Shown here in pieces: positions 17,146 through 26,971 of a DNA stretch of 64,000 nucleotides. Each line of letters begins with the position of its first letter. Positions within the stretch are counted from its first letter, which is position 1. The stretch covers positions 4,059 through 68,058 of the forward strand of contig NZ_CP018868.1 of NCBI RefSeq assembly GCF_002849895.1, given 5' to 3'. The DNA is from Companilactobacillus alimentarius DSM 20249. GTDB lineage: Bacteria > Bacillota > Bacilli > Lactobacillales > Lactobacillaceae. The notes below the pieces were generated by a model. The model was not told the DNA's origin. It did not search any database and saw nothing but the letters and a program-made list of their open reading frames with translations. The translations under genes and the position numbers were made by a program.

Positions 17146-17388
17146 CTAGGATCGTTTAACAACAAAGGAAACAATCAGAACTAAAATAACGGCACCGATA
17201 ATTGACGGAATAAGTGCCATTCCGGCCAAACTCGGTCCCCAAGACCCCAGTAGTGCTTGACCGATGGCTGATCCAATTAAGCCAGCTACAATATTAGCGA
17301 TCCAACCCATCGATTGGCCGTTGTTCGTAATTGCGCCCGCCAAGGCACCGATGACGGAGCCAACAATAATTGCCCAAATAAAGCCCAT
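17146..17388 (-). CDS. GlsB/YeaQ/YmgE-family stress membrane protein
   Basis: An 80-aa protein with three hydrophobic helices and the family's glycine-rich pattern: GSVIGALAGAITNN near 11-24, then GWIANIVAGLIGSAIGQALLG and a C-terminal helix ending KRS. Members (also called transglycosylase-associated proteins) are induced by general and envelope stress; the molecular role is not known. GGAGGAAT before the ATG. In lactobacilli such genes often sit with Gls24/Asp23 genes; none is left here, only the 39-aa peptide gene downstream. Confidence 0.88.
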   Translation of the reverse strand: MGFIWAIIVGSVIGALAGAITNNGQSMGWIANIVAGLIGSAIGQALLGSWGPSLAGMALIPSIIGAVILVLIVSFVVKRS

Positions 17389-17486
17389 GATAAATTCCTC
17401 CTAACGTGATGATGGTTATTTGTTACTGACCTAAGTTCAAGTATCAATGAAATGACTGGACACTGACAAGCTGGATATAGTTAAAA

Positions 17487-18085
17487 GGTAGATTGCAAAT
17501 TTAATCCGAATTTTTTGACAAATTGGTCAGCATGACCTGATAAGGTGTTTGCCAGTCAAGTATTTTAAGCGGTCGCTGGTTAATTTGGAGTAACGTCGTC
17601 GTTAAATCTTGAGCACTAATGTGCTCAAAATAAGTCCCTTTAGGATAAAAAATAGCGTAAATTCCGATTAAAGCGTTCATTACTGCCGCGCTCAGCTGGC
17701 GTATAAGCATGGCAGTAATAGGTCTTAATACCGTATTGTGCTTCAAGTGATACTAGACCGCTAAACTCAGTGCCACGGTCCACCGTAAAACTATGCACCG
17801 GGCCATTAAAAGTTGCTAGAAACTTAGTTAGGGCTTCATTAACAGTTACTGCTGTCCGGCTTTTTAATCGGTAGGCCCAAAGGAAACGTGATTTGCGATC
17901 GATTAAGGTTAATAAAACTGCCTTACTATGCCCACGGGGGCCAACAATTGTATCTAATTCAAAATCACCGATGCGATTACGTCGATTAACCACGATGGGT
18001 CGCTGTTCAATTGACCGTCCTAATGATTGATTATATTTAGAACGTTGGTGGCTCTACGTCAACTGGTGTTGAAGAATAAATTTAT
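17487..18085 (-). pseudogene. IS30-family transposase remnant
   Basis: The C-terminal integrase part of an IS30 transposase remains: IGDFELDTIVGPRGHSKAV, LTLIDRKSRFLWA, then HSFTVDRGTEFSG and the YTPAERGSNERFNRNLRYF region. A run of six A at 17647-17652 (plus strand) shifts the frame after RYF; with five the protein would continue YPKGTYFEHISAQDL to NLSKNSD. The N-terminus is missing because the IS6 element begins at 18086. The terminal repeat with ATTGCAAATTTAATCC is visible at about 17492. Not functional. Confidence 0.85.
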
Positions 18086-18900
18086 GGTTCTGTTGCAAAG
18101 TTTTCCCAAAAATCTATTTTAGTGTAAAATTGAGAAAAAAGACAGAGAGGACAGAGTAATGAATCATTTTAAAGGCAAACAATTCAAAAAAGACGTCATT
18201 ATTGTCGCTGTTGGTTACTGGTTACTACCTGCGTTACAATCTAAGCTATCGTGAAGTTCAGGAATTGTTATATGATCGTGGAATAAATGTTTGTCATACT
18301 ACGATTTATCGTTGGGTGCAAGAGTACAGCAAAGTCCTCTATTATCTTTGGAAGAAGAAAAATAGACAATCCTTCTATTCATGGAAAATGGACGAAACCT
18401 ATATCAAAATTAAGGGACGTTGGCATTATCTTTATCGTGCAATTGATGCGGACGGCTTAACCTTAGATATCTGGTTACGAAAGAAACGGGATACGCAAGC
18501 AGCCTATGCTTTCTTAAAACGACTCCATAAACAGTTTGGTGAGCCGAAAGCAATTGTGACTGATAAAGCACCTTCTCTTGGCTCCGCCTTTAGAAAGTTA
18601 CAGAGTGTGGGTTTATATACTAAGACAGAGCACCGAACTGTGAAGTATCTTAACAATTTAATAGAACAAGACCATCGACCTATTAAACGACGGAATAAAT
18701 TTTATCAAAGTCTCCGTACAGCCTCTTCCACGATTAAGGGCATGGAGACCATTCGAGGAATATATAAAAAGAACCGAAGAAATGGAACGCACTTCGGCTT
18801 TTCGGTGTCTACTGAAATCAAGGTATTAATGGGAATACCAGCCTAAGATATTTGGAGTTCAGAGAGGTCGCGTTTGATTTTCAAACTTCGCAACAGAACC
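18086..18900. mobile_element. IS6-family element (IS1216/IS26-like)
   Basis: Perfectly matching IS6-type ends: GGTTCTGTTGCAAAGTTT at 18086, and GGTTCTGTTGCGAAGTTT read inverted from 18900. It is 815 bases, the normal size. It truncated the IS30 element on its left and lies just before the permease gene. IS6 elements move by cointegrate formation and often bring plasmid segments together. Confidence 0.92.
18159..18846 (+). pseudogene. IS6-family transposase with a 7-bp duplication near the N-terminus
   Basis: The start at 18159 reads MNHFKGKQFKKDVIIVAVGY as in the family, but GGTTACT is present twice in tandem (18213-18219 and 18220-18226). The extra seven bases shift the frame; the normal frame resumes as GYYLRYNLSYREVQELL and runs to 18846 with the DDE core (WKMDETYIKIKGRW, IVTDKAPS, EQDHRPIKRR). 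A TTG at 18202 in the resumed frame could still start a protein lacking the first 18 or so residues, without a good ribosome site. Probably inactive. Confidence 0.85.
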
Positions 18901-18991
18901 GATTATTTTATCATAAAATGAATGAACGTGAAAAAATCTGTATTTTTATGAAAATTATTATCAAATTGGATTAAAGGAAAGTTGAGGTCAT

Positions 18992-20332
18992 ATGGAAAAT
19001 CAGCAACTTGCCCGTAAACTAAAACGCCGTCACGTGCAGATGATTGCGCTTGGTGGCGCGATTGGAACCGGGCTCTTTTTAGGATCCGGTTCAGCAATCA
19101 AACAGGCGGGACCGTCGATCTTGTTGGCTTATGCCATTGGCGGTTTCTTCTGTTACTTGATGATGCGAGCACTGGGCGAGCTATTATTGTCGGATACGCG
19201 CTTACATTCGTTTCTAGAATTCATTAATCGATATTTAGGTAAACGTTTCGAGTTTGCCATTGGGTGGACCTATTGGCTCTGCTGGATCAGTTTAGCTATG
19301 GCTGACTTGACTGCGAGTGGTATCTACATTCGTTACTGGTTTCCGTGGATCCCGCAGTGGGTGACACCCTTAATAATTATTTTGATTTTATTAGTATTCA
19401 ATATGCTCTCCGTCAGTGCGTTTGGCGAACTAGAATATTGGTTTTCGATGATTAAAGTGGTGGCTATCATTGCTTTGATCGTGACGGGGGCTATCTTGAT
19501 TGGTTCATCGGCCCATGTCGGTGGGCAAACGGTCTCGGTGACAAATTTGGTCAGTCACGGAGGCTTCTTCCCAACAGGTGTCCAGGGCTTCTTGATGTCG
19601 TTTTCGCTCGTTATCTTTGCGTTTACGGGCATCGAAATGGTTGGAATTACAGCTGGGGAAGCCGAAAACCCAGAAAAAGAATTACCACGGGCCATCAATA
19701 GCTTACCTATTCGAATCTCATTCTTCTACGTGGGCGCTTTATTCGTGATCATGGCAATTTATCCTTGGGATCAGATCACGACCAGTCAGTCACCCTTTGT
19801 GCAAGTTTTCAGCGACGTTGGGATCAAAGCCGCGGCCAGCATTATCAACTTCGTGGTTCTGACCGCGGCGCTCTCGGCTTGTAATAGTGCCATCTTCAGT
19901 ACGAGTCGAACACTATTTACACTTGCGCACGGTGACAACGCGCCGAAATGGATGGGAAAGGTCAATCGTTACAACGTTCCCGCCCGCTCATTGTTATTCT
20001 CATCATTGATCTTACTGGTGATCGTGGCGTTGAATTACGTGATTCCAAGTACCGTCTTCACGTTGATCTCTAACGTGGCAACGACCAACTTCATCATTGT
20101 TTGGTGTGCCTTGTTGGTGTGCCATTACGTTTACAAACGAACCACTGACAGTACGCATAATCCGTTTAAACTGCCACTGTTCCCTGTTTCCAACATCGCG
20201 ACCTTGGCCTTCTTTATCGCGGTGACGTTCGTCTTGTGCTTTGATCAAGTTAACCGTTGGGCAGTCATCGGTTCAGTCGTTTGGTTCGTCATTTTATTAG
20301 TCATCGAACGAAGTATGCATCGCACCGTTTAA
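18992..20332 (+). CDS. Amino-acid permease of the APC/AAT family
   Basis: A 446-aa membrane protein with about 12 hydrophobic segments. The N-terminus has the family hallmark QMIALGGAIGTGLFLGSG (about 16-33), and TGIEMVGITAGEAENPEKEL (about 213-232) matches the conserved loop after segment 6. It imports an amino acid with protons; the substrate cannot be told from sequence (relatives carry proline, GABA, aromatic or D-amino acids). The ribosome site GGAAAGTTGAGG lies before the ATG. The IS6 element ends 91 bases upstream. GC content is higher than in the defence genes that follow, so it probably came from elsewhere. Confidence 0.9.
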   Translation: MENQQLARKLKRRHVQMIALGGAIGTGLFLGSGSAIKQAGPSILLAYAIGGFFCYLMMRALGELLLSDTRLHSFLEFINRYLGKRFEFAIGWTYWLCWISLAMADLTASGIYIRYWFPWIPQWVTPLIIILILLVFNMLSVSAFGELEYWFSMIKVVAIIALIVTGAILIGSSAHVGGQTVSVTNLVSHGGFFPTGVQGFLMSFSLVIFAFTGIEMVGITAGEAENPEKELPRAINSLPIRISFFYVGALFVIMAIYPWDQITTSQSPFVQVFSDVGIKAAASIINFVVLTAALSACNSAIFSTSRTLFTLAHGDNAPKWMGKVNRYNVPARSLLFSSLILLVIVALNYVIPSTVFTLISNVATTNFIIVWCALLVCHYVYKRTTDSTHNPFKLPLFPVSNIATLAFFIAVTFVLCFDQVNRWAVIGSVVWFVILLVIERSMHRTV

Positions 20333-20426
20333 AAACGATAATTGTAATCACCGGTCATCAGTCTTGGTAAACCCAATTAGTTTACCAGCTAATGGCCGGC
20401 GATTTTTGTTTGACTAAACCAATCTA

Positions 20427-20450
20427 GCCAATAGGGTATACCCTAATGGC
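20427..20450. promoter_or_regulatory. 24-base palindrome
   Basis: GCCAATAGGG-TATA-CCCTAATGGC pairs throughout except for one A/A. It has the look of a dimeric protein binding site but lies between gene ends, so its role is unclear. Confidence 0.3.
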
Positions 20451-20497
20451 CAGATACAGTTTACAGAGAATGGTCTGAAAAACAGTTAGACCAGTAA

Positions 20498-20533
20498 AAC
20501 CCCTGAGTTTGGACTTACTCCAACTCAGGGGTT
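20498..20533. terminator. Bidirectional terminator
   Basis: AACCCCTGAGTT pairs with AACTCAGGGGTT around a loop that itself has TGGA/TCCA complementarity. It lies between the permease (plus) and the PHP-ATPase gene (minus) and can serve both. Confidence 0.7.
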
Positions 20534-20648
20534 CACTTTACTTATTCATCTAATAAATCTTTTTGTTTGGTGCTCAATCACTACTTATTTGATTAACACC
20601 ATGTAGCTGGATCAAGGAAAAATTAATTTTTCAATTCATATTAAAACT

Positions 20649-23363
20649 CTATATAGATGAAGAAAATTCAGATGTGTATTTATTTTCACGTTCTTTAAAC
20701 GCTTCTTTTCCACCTTCAAGAATTTCTATAACATGTTCTCGAATGCCTTTCGACTCCAATAATGTTTTAGAGTTTGGTTTTGAAAATGTGTTTTCGAGAG
20801 GGCCGTTAATATAATTAAATTGAACATTGTTTTTATTTGGTGTTTTTGATGAATTTTGATTGGCTACAATAACGTTTTCTGCATCTGAACCAACAACGAC
20901 GTTTGGATTATGTGTCACTAAAATAATCTGACGTTCTTTCTTTTTTGATTTTAAGTATCTCGTCAAATCTTGATATATTGATCGATTATCTAAACTATCT
21001 TCAGGCTGGTCAATAATGACCGGCTTTTTATCCTGGCTAAATTCCAAAATCAAAGTCAAAATAACGAATGCTTTTTTCCCTTGAGACATTTGAGAAAAGT
21101 CATCATTATCATATTTAAGAATGTAGTTTAAATTTGTCCATTTTTTTGATAAAACATCTTTTACTAAAGTATCAGCGTCCCCACCGGTATTAAAGCTCAA
21201 ATGTCTTTCTTGAAAAATAGTTTTTATTAGAGTGTCGCGACATTCATTAAATTCGCTAATAAACCTATCGTTTTCAGCATTTCTCCCCCGAAGATAGTGA
21301 ATGTTGTCTTCAAAGGGAATATTTGAAAAGTCTATTGCAATTTCAATCTTACCGCCAGCTGGTTTTGCTTTAAAAGTTTGTTTTAGATCATCTTGATATT
21401 TTTTGAAATTTTCATAAGTATGAAGTATTTGATTTTGCTTTTCTATTTTTCTAGAGTTAATGTTTTCTTTTTCAGATTCAAATCTTTTAAATTCTACTAG
21501 TTTTTCAGATTCAAACTTCTGACTTTTAGATAAACTTTTTAATTCTTGATTATTTTTTAAACTTTTCTGACCGTTTACATAGTCAGGAGATGTAAGAACT
21601 TTATTAATGGCTTCTTGAAAAGAATTCAAACGATTATTTTGTTCTGTTTCAATAGATAGCAATTTTTCCTGCCATTTCTGATTTGCTTCCTGTTCCAAAG
21701 TACACAAAAAATCAGTTAATCGTTTTTTATAATCAGAATCATTGGTCCCCAAAAGGGGTGACTGTAATTTAATTTTTTTTGCCTTTATAGATGCTAGATC
21801 TTGCAAATTTAATTCTGTTAGTCGCTTCTTGTCTGTCAGTTTTTTTAAATTATCATCGGCTTGCTGATATTTTTTTTGGCTTTCAACACTAAAATCAACT
21901 TTATCAGATTGTTCTTTTATAGATTCATTTATGCTTTCTAATTGCTTTTTTATCCCTGATTCATCACCTTCTGGTAATTTTAAATTAGTTAGTCGCTGAT
22001 TTAGTGTTTCCAGTTCTTCAATCAATTGACGAATTTTCGAGTTATTTTCTTGTATGTTTTTCTCATAATTAATTATTTTTTCATAATTACATTCATCTGT
22101 CTCCACGGTTGAACGAATTAGTTTGTTTCTAGCTAGATCATTTTCAGCTAGTGTAATCATATAATCTTGTGGAATAAACTCGACTTGTCGATCATTATTT
22201 GGTTCACTATCACCCTGCCAATATACCTTAAAGTCAGCATCGTTAAAAGTATGCATATTATAGGTACTTTTATTTTCATTTGAAGTGAACACTTCATTCC
22301 CCAGGGACTTTGCGATGGAATTAGTTAGTGTTGATTTTCCATTCGAACGGCCACCAATAATTGTATTCAAGTTAGAGTTAAAATATACACTGGTTGTTTC
22401 AGGACCAGTGGGGGAATTGCTTTTTTGTTTAAATTCAACATGATCAATAACAAGATATGAACTCTTAGATTCTGGTTTTTCTAGAGAGAGCGAGACTCTA
22501 CTTTCAGGTTCAAAAATAATTTGTCTTAATCCTTCGAAAGTTATATCAGATTTTATCCATGAATATTCATCACCGATACCGTTAGTTTCTCCACCCTTTT
22601 CAAGCCTATGAGCATCACTTGCCTTAATAACAGGTTTATCTATAGCACAGTCGTATCTTGTATTTTTCTGATAAGTATCACCCTTCTTTTGGCGATTAAG
22701 ATAATAATCTGTAGATTGAACATCTCCAAAAAGAAAATCAGCAAGCTTATCTAATTCATCAGATAATGGGCCATTTCTCAGGGCCCCTTTGGATCTGTAA
22801 TCCCCCCCGGCATCTTGGATACTTGGTCTGATTCCGCCATGTCCCCCTGCTGCAAACACCAGTAAATAAGGCTTATCGCTACCAAATTGTGATTTTAAAT
22901 TATCTTGGATGTTTTTCAGATCAATGGTTGCACTCTGATAGTCGTGTTCATTTTGTAAGTCAGATATTTTTTTAAATGTACCATTCGCATTTGTTTGAGT
23001 TAGATTAAGTGATGAAATGAAGTCCTTAACTTGAGATTCGTCAATGTTATTATCAAAAATCAAATGTGCATTTACATGGCCAGCTGGTTCATTACTTACG
23101 TTTTCATTCAGTCTAAATTCAACATTGACAAAAAAAGCTTTGTTGGAATTGGGATATTTATCTTTAAATTCTTTAATTATTTCAAACTGATTATCAACCG
23201 TAAAATAATCAGTAATCCCAAAAACAGAAATATCCGAGCTTTCAATTTTTTTTAAATAAGTATTAACGTCACAGCCAAATTGTTTATTCATATTTGTATT
23301 GAAGGTGTGTAAATGTAAATCCCATTTTCGCCACTCAGAACCCCTATTAATAGCTTTCCTCAT
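20649..23363 (-). CDS. PHP-domain plus SMC-like ATPase (TrlF / Ppl-type defence protein)
   Basis: A 904-aa protein. The N-terminal PHP phosphoesterase domain shows WDLHLHTFNT (HxH at 17 and 19), GITDYF (49-54), VEFRLNE (about 82) and SDAHRLE (about 250), the metal-binding histidines and acids. From about 335 there is an ABC/SMC-type ATPase: Walker A GGRSNGKST (about 341), long coiled coils (about 425-690), signature SQMSQGKK (about 758), Walker B PVIIDQPEDS (about 783) and the H-loop LVTHNPN. TrlF-family proteins have this plan, and a PHP-ATPase named Ppl is a reported anti-phage protein. Beside a type I RM operon and divergent from it, a defence role is likely; the target is unknown. AAGGAGC precedes the ATG. 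AT-rich compared with hsdR. Confidence 0.85.
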   Translation of the reverse strand: MRKAINRGSEWRKWDLHLHTFNTNMNKQFGCDVNTYLKKIESSDISVFGITDYFTVDNQFEIIKEFKDKYPNSNKAFFVNVEFRLNENVSNEPAGHVNAHLIFDNNIDESQVKDFISSLNLTQTNANGTFKKISDLQNEHDYQSATIDLKNIQDNLKSQFGSDKPYLLVFAAGGHGGIRPSIQDAGGDYRSKGALRNGPLSDELDKLADFLFGDVQSTDYYLNRQKKGDTYQKNTRYDCAIDKPVIKASDAHRLEKGGETNGIGDEYSWIKSDITFEGLRQIIFEPESRVSLSLEKPESKSSYLVIDHVEFKQKSNSPTGPETTSVYFNSNLNTIIGGRSNGKSTLTNSIAKSLGNEVFTSNENKSTYNMHTFNDADFKVYWQGDSEPNNDRQVEFIPQDYMITLAENDLARNKLIRSTVETDECNYEKIINYEKNIQENNSKIRQLIEELETLNQRLTNLKLPEGDESGIKKQLESINESIKEQSDKVDFSVESQKKYQQADDNLKKLTDKKRLTELNLQDLASIKAKKIKLQSPLLGTNDSDYKKRLTDFLCTLEQEANQKWQEKLLSIETEQNNRLNSFQEAINKVLTSPDYVNGQKSLKNNQELKSLSKSQKFESEKLVEFKRFESEKENINSRKIEKQNQILHTYENFKKYQDDLKQTFKAKPAGGKIEIAIDFSNIPFEDNIHYLRGRNAENDRFISEFNECRDTLIKTIFQERHLSFNTGGDADTLVKDVLSKKWTNLNYILKYDNDDFSQMSQGKKAFVILTLILEFSQDKKPVIIDQPEDSLDNRSIYQDLTRYLKSKKKERQIILVTHNPNVVVGSDAENVIVANQNSSKTPNKNNVQFNYINGPLENTFSKPNSKTLLESKGIREHVIEILEGGKEAFKERENKYTSEFSSSI

Positions 23364-23790
23364 CGAAATATTGCTCCTTGATTTTTAATTACACTTTGTA
23401 CGAGTATATATTCTGTCTTCCATTATAGCGCGTATTTTAATTTCACTAAAATAAACTTGAAATGTTGAGTTTAAAACAGGCGAAGAAATTATGAGGTTAC
23501 TAGACTTAGATAGGGCGACAAATTTAAGAAGTATGGATAGCAGATATGAACATGTAACCTAAAGTAATGTAGCGTGTTAATATTTGCCAATTATTTTCTA
23601 TGCTTTTTGAGGTTGCGAACACTATCAGTAATAGTTAGGATTCATTCTTTCACATCATTATGGTTTAAATGAGGTTATTCCCAACTAGTTTTTAATTTGG
23701 AGCTTTCTAATTTAGTCTTAATCAAGAACAGTAAATATCACTGTCTTCACGTATAATAGATGCGTAGATCTAAATAGGGGAGATTCTTTT
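23364..23790. promoter_or_regulatory. Divergent promoter region of the PHP-ATPase and hsdRMS
   Basis: 427 bases. A minus-strand -10 TATAAT (23427-23422), with a TTTAGT-like -35 17 bases away, would serve the PHP-ATPase gene. A plus-strand TATAAT at 23752-23757, without a good -35, would serve hsdR, whose ribosome site GGGGAG follows. The middle (about 23450-23720) is AT-rich with no open frame or repeat that I recognise. Confidence 0.55.
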
Positions 23791-26700
23791 ATGTTGGAAC
23801 TGTCATTTGAAAAAGAAGTTGTTAAAACCTTAACGACTGGAAGCAATCAATGGGTGGAACGAAAAGACCTATATGGTGCGACGCCGGATCAATTATGGGC
23901 TAATTTTCGTGACAAATTAAATAACAATAACTATGCTAAATTACAGGGACACCCCCTGACCGATACCGAATTTAATCAAGTTAAACGGGCGATTGAGGTC
24001 CGGACGCCTTACGAAGCGGCTAAATTACTAGCCGCTGAAAACGGGATTGGCAAAGTGGAAGTTGAACGTGATGATGCTAAGCTAGGCACGGTGACGCTTG
24101 AGTTGTTTTGGAAAGCGGACGTCGCTGGCGGTAAATCTAGTTATGAAGTGGTGCGACAAGCAGTGCGACCACGGTTAGCTGGTACTCAAGATGTCGATCC
24201 TGATCGCCGTTTTGACGTAACCCTATTGATTAATGGGTTACCCTTAATTCAATTGGAATTAAAAAAAGCCACGGTCGAACTTAACCAGGCTTTTAATCAA
24301 ATTGAAAAGTATGCGCAGGAAGGTAAATATACGGGGATTTACTCGCTGTTGCAAATGTTTGTGATTATGACGCCGGATAGTACGGCGTATTTTGCGAATG
24401 CCGAACCGGATCATTTCAATAAAGCCTTTTTGTTCAATTGGCGAACGCGGGATAATCACCTCGTGGAAAACGGCTTAGCGTTTACGCGCCAAGTCCTTAA
24501 TATTCCCATGGCCCACAAAATGGTCAGTGAATATACGGTCATCGACCAAGAACGTCAGAGCTTAATTCTCTTACGGCCTTATCAGATTTATGCGATTGAA
24601 GCCGTGATGCACCGGATTCATGACCATCAAGATGGCTTTGTTTGGCATACCACGGGTTCTGGTAAAACACTCACCTCATATAAAACCGCTAAATTAGCGG
24701 CGCAAGATCCCGGTGTCGATAAGGTCATCTTCTTAGTTGACCGGCGGGATTTAGACGAACAGACAACCAGCAACTTTAGTGCCTATGCTGCCAATGACGA
24801 TATTGCCATTAACGAAGCCCAAAATACCGGTGATTTAATGCGTAAGTTGCAACAAAATGACGGTAAGGTCTTGGTCACCTCGATTCAAAAACTTCATCGG
24901 GCGGTCAAAAAAACGCAAGCCCAGCTGGCAACCGGTAAGCAATCCCGCTTTAGTAAAACTTTAAAGCAACGGGTGATCTTCTTTGTTGACGAAGCCCACC
25001 GGTCGCAGTTTGGTAAGATGCAAAAGGAAATTCGGGCAGCGTTTATCAATAGTAACTGGTATGGTTACACTGGCACCCCCATTTTTAATGAAAATAAGAA
25101 ACAGCTCAAAGGTGATCTAGCAGTTACGACGGAGGAGCTATTTGGTAAAGTCTGTCATGTTTATAACTTGCGAGACGCCTTAGAGGACCAAGCCGTGTTA
25201 CCGTTTAATGTGGAACACGTGACAACGATTGGTAAAGACGCTTTAATAACCCGGGCCCGCGAGAAAGAAACACAGCGCGTCAAAGCACGTCGCGATAAGC
25301 AAGGCCGCCTGCTGAGTACAGCTGATGAAGCAAAAATTCAAGCCAAGATTCAAGCGATGTCAGTCAAGGACTTGGAAGAAACGTATTTAACTCCGGCTGA
25401 CTTTGAGACCGATGAACATATTAACCAAGTTGTTCAATATATTTTACAAAAAGGCCCGCGTAAAACCAGCTTGGGGCATGGCAACTACAATGCTATTTTG
25501 ACCACCAGTTCCATTGAAATGGCGCAACGCTATTATCAAGCCTTTAAAGCCGCTAAAAAGACTGCTCACAATCAGCTAGATCCTGATTGGCCCCGGATTG
25601 CGATTACTTATTCATTAAGTGAAAACGAAGATCAGAGTGCGCACAAACATGACCAAATGGCCACCATTTTAAAAGATTATAATCAGCAGTATCACACTAA
25701 TTTTGATTTAGCCGATCTGAATCTCTATAACGAAGATGTCGCAAAACGGGCCGCCCGGCGTGAGGCGGTCTTTGCTCATTTGAAACCGGATCAGGAAATT
25801 AATCTAGTGATTGTGGTGCGGCGGTTATTAACGGGTTTTGATGCCCCTCGGCTAAACACGCTCTTTGTTGACCGCACCTTAGCTTATCAAGAACTCATTC
25901 AAGCTTACTCACGCACTAACCGGCTCCAAAACCGAGAATTAAAACAAGAAGGCCAAATTGTCACCTTTAGGGTCCCAGCAATCATGGAAGCGAATGAACG
26001 TGAAGCTTACAAGTTATATAGTGGCGAAGGCTCTTTTAATGTCATCATTCGTCCTACTTATCAGCAGGCCGTCTTAAAATTTCAAAAGGCTGTGGTGGAT
26101 TTAAAAGCCATTGCCCCGACGCCGACGGCGGCCGATGACCTGAAAGGAACCACTGCTAAGGTACAGTTTGTGAAAGCCTTTCGCCAAGTGAATCAGCAAT
26201 TGAATTCCTTATCCATGTACAACGATTTCACTTGGGAAAACAGTGAAAAGGCCTTTGGTATCGCTCAGCCCGAAGTAGAATCCTATACGGGTAAATATCT
26301 GCGGATTAAAGCGGCGGTTACTAACCAAGAGCCTGAGAAAGTCCCTGAAGAATTAGCTGCCTTAGACTTTTCCCTAGCCGTTGGTTCAGTCGTCTTGGTG
26401 GATTATGATTATTTGACGCAATTAATTCAAGATTGGATTGATGAACAGCAACAGTACACGACACCTGATCAAGCCCAAGCCCATATGACCGATTACCTGC
26501 AAAATAGTGCCAAAGTACAGGCTAGTTTGAATAAATTAGCGGAAACGCAACCGCAACAGGCCCAGTTAATTCGCGAAGCCATGCCTTATATTGAGCAACA
26601 AATGCAACAGTCTCAGCAACAGAGCACCCCAAATCAAGCGCCAGTAGCGTTGAATGCTCGGGAGTTGGTGGCTGATTACGCCCAGAAACAATTGGTCAAA

Positions 26701-26958
26701 AAAACGACGACCTTTGCCCATACGTGGGGCTTAGATCAAGCAGCCCTATTACGGGTGGCACGTGAACACACCGTGGGTACTGATGAATGGCATCATGAAC
26801 AAGAATTAACGCAGTCAGCGAATTTAGCAGCGGCCTTACAAGCTCAAACTGCCACTGGGCCAAAGATTCCAGCTGTTTTGCCACTATACCGGATTAAGTC
26901 CCAGGCCGCTTGGCGACAGTTTATTGAACACGATTTAGCAATTTATCTACAAAAATAA
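23791..26958 (+). CDS. hsdR: Type I restriction enzyme, HsdR subunit (complete)
   Basis: A 1055-aa protein of full length for HsdR. N-terminal nuclease domain: FDVTLLINGLPLIQLELKK near 140-157, with the PD-(D/E)xK acid and lysine (LELKK). Superfamily 2 motor: Walker A WHTTGSGKT (about 286-294), LVDRRDLDEQ, DEAHRSQFG (about 399) and TGTPIF, then a second RecA fold with LLTGFDAPRLNTLFVDR and YSRTNR. The C-terminal 250 residues are helical and should contact HsdM. HsdR translocates DNA and cuts unmodified DNA away from the site. First gene of hsdR-hsdM-hsdS, 13 bases before hsdM. Its first 576 codons are nearly identical to the truncated copy at 9480-11213. Confidence 0.97.
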   Translation: MLELSFEKEVVKTLTTGSNQWVERKDLYGATPDQLWANFRDKLNNNNYAKLQGHPLTDTEFNQVKRAIEVRTPYEAAKLLAAENGIGKVEVERDDAKLGTVTLELFWKADVAGGKSSYEVVRQAVRPRLAGTQDVDPDRRFDVTLLINGLPLIQLELKKATVELNQAFNQIEKYAQEGKYTGIYSLLQMFVIMTPDSTAYFANAEPDHFNKAFLFNWRTRDNHLVENGLAFTRQVLNIPMAHKMVSEYTVIDQERQSLILLRPYQIYAIEAVMHRIHDHQDGFVWHTTGSGKTLTSYKTAKLAAQDPGVDKVIFLVDRRDLDEQTTSNFSAYAANDDIAINEAQNTGDLMRKLQQNDGKVLVTSIQKLHRAVKKTQAQLATGKQSRFSKTLKQRVIFFVDEAHRSQFGKMQKEIRAAFINSNWYGYTGTPIFNENKKQLKGDLAVTTEELFGKVCHVYNLRDALEDQAVLPFNVEHVTTIGKDALITRAREKETQRVKARRDKQGRLLSTADEAKIQAKIQAMSVKDLEETYLTPADFETDEHINQVVQYILQKGPRKTSLGHGNYNAILTTSSIEMAQRYYQAFKAAKKTAHNQLDPDWPRIAITYSLSENEDQSAHKHDQMATILKDYNQQYHTNFDLADLNLYNEDVAKRAARREAVFAHLKPDQEINLVIVVRRLLTGFDAPRLNTLFVDRTLAYQELIQAYSRTNRLQNRELKQEGQIVTFRVPAIMEANEREAYKLYSGEGSFNVIIRPTYQQAVLKFQKAVVDLKAIAPTPTAADDLKGTTAKVQFVKAFRQVNQQLNSLSMYNDFTWENSEKAFGIAQPEVESYTGKYLRIKAAVTNQEPEKVPEELAALDFSLAVGSVVLVDYDYLTQLIQDWIDEQQQYTTPDQAQAHMTDYLQNSAKVQASLNKLAETQPQQAQLIREAMPYIEQQMQQSQQQSTPNQAPVALNARELVADYAQKQLVKKTTTFAHTWGLDQAALLRVAREHTVGTDEWHHEQELTQSANLAAALQAQTATGPKIPAVLPLYRIKSQAAWRQFIEHDLAIYLQK

Positions 26959-26971
26959 GTGAGGTTAAACA

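Larger units (their letters stand above)
20333..20648. other. Intergenic region between permease and PHP-ATPase gene
   Basis: 316 bases between two convergent genes. It contains a GC-rich imperfect hairpin just after the permease (about 20350-20405, ending in T-rich sequence), an operator-like palindrome (20427-20450), a small GGTCT/AGACC hairpin (20472-20492) and a strong terminator (20498-20533). No gene seen. Confidence 0.6.
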
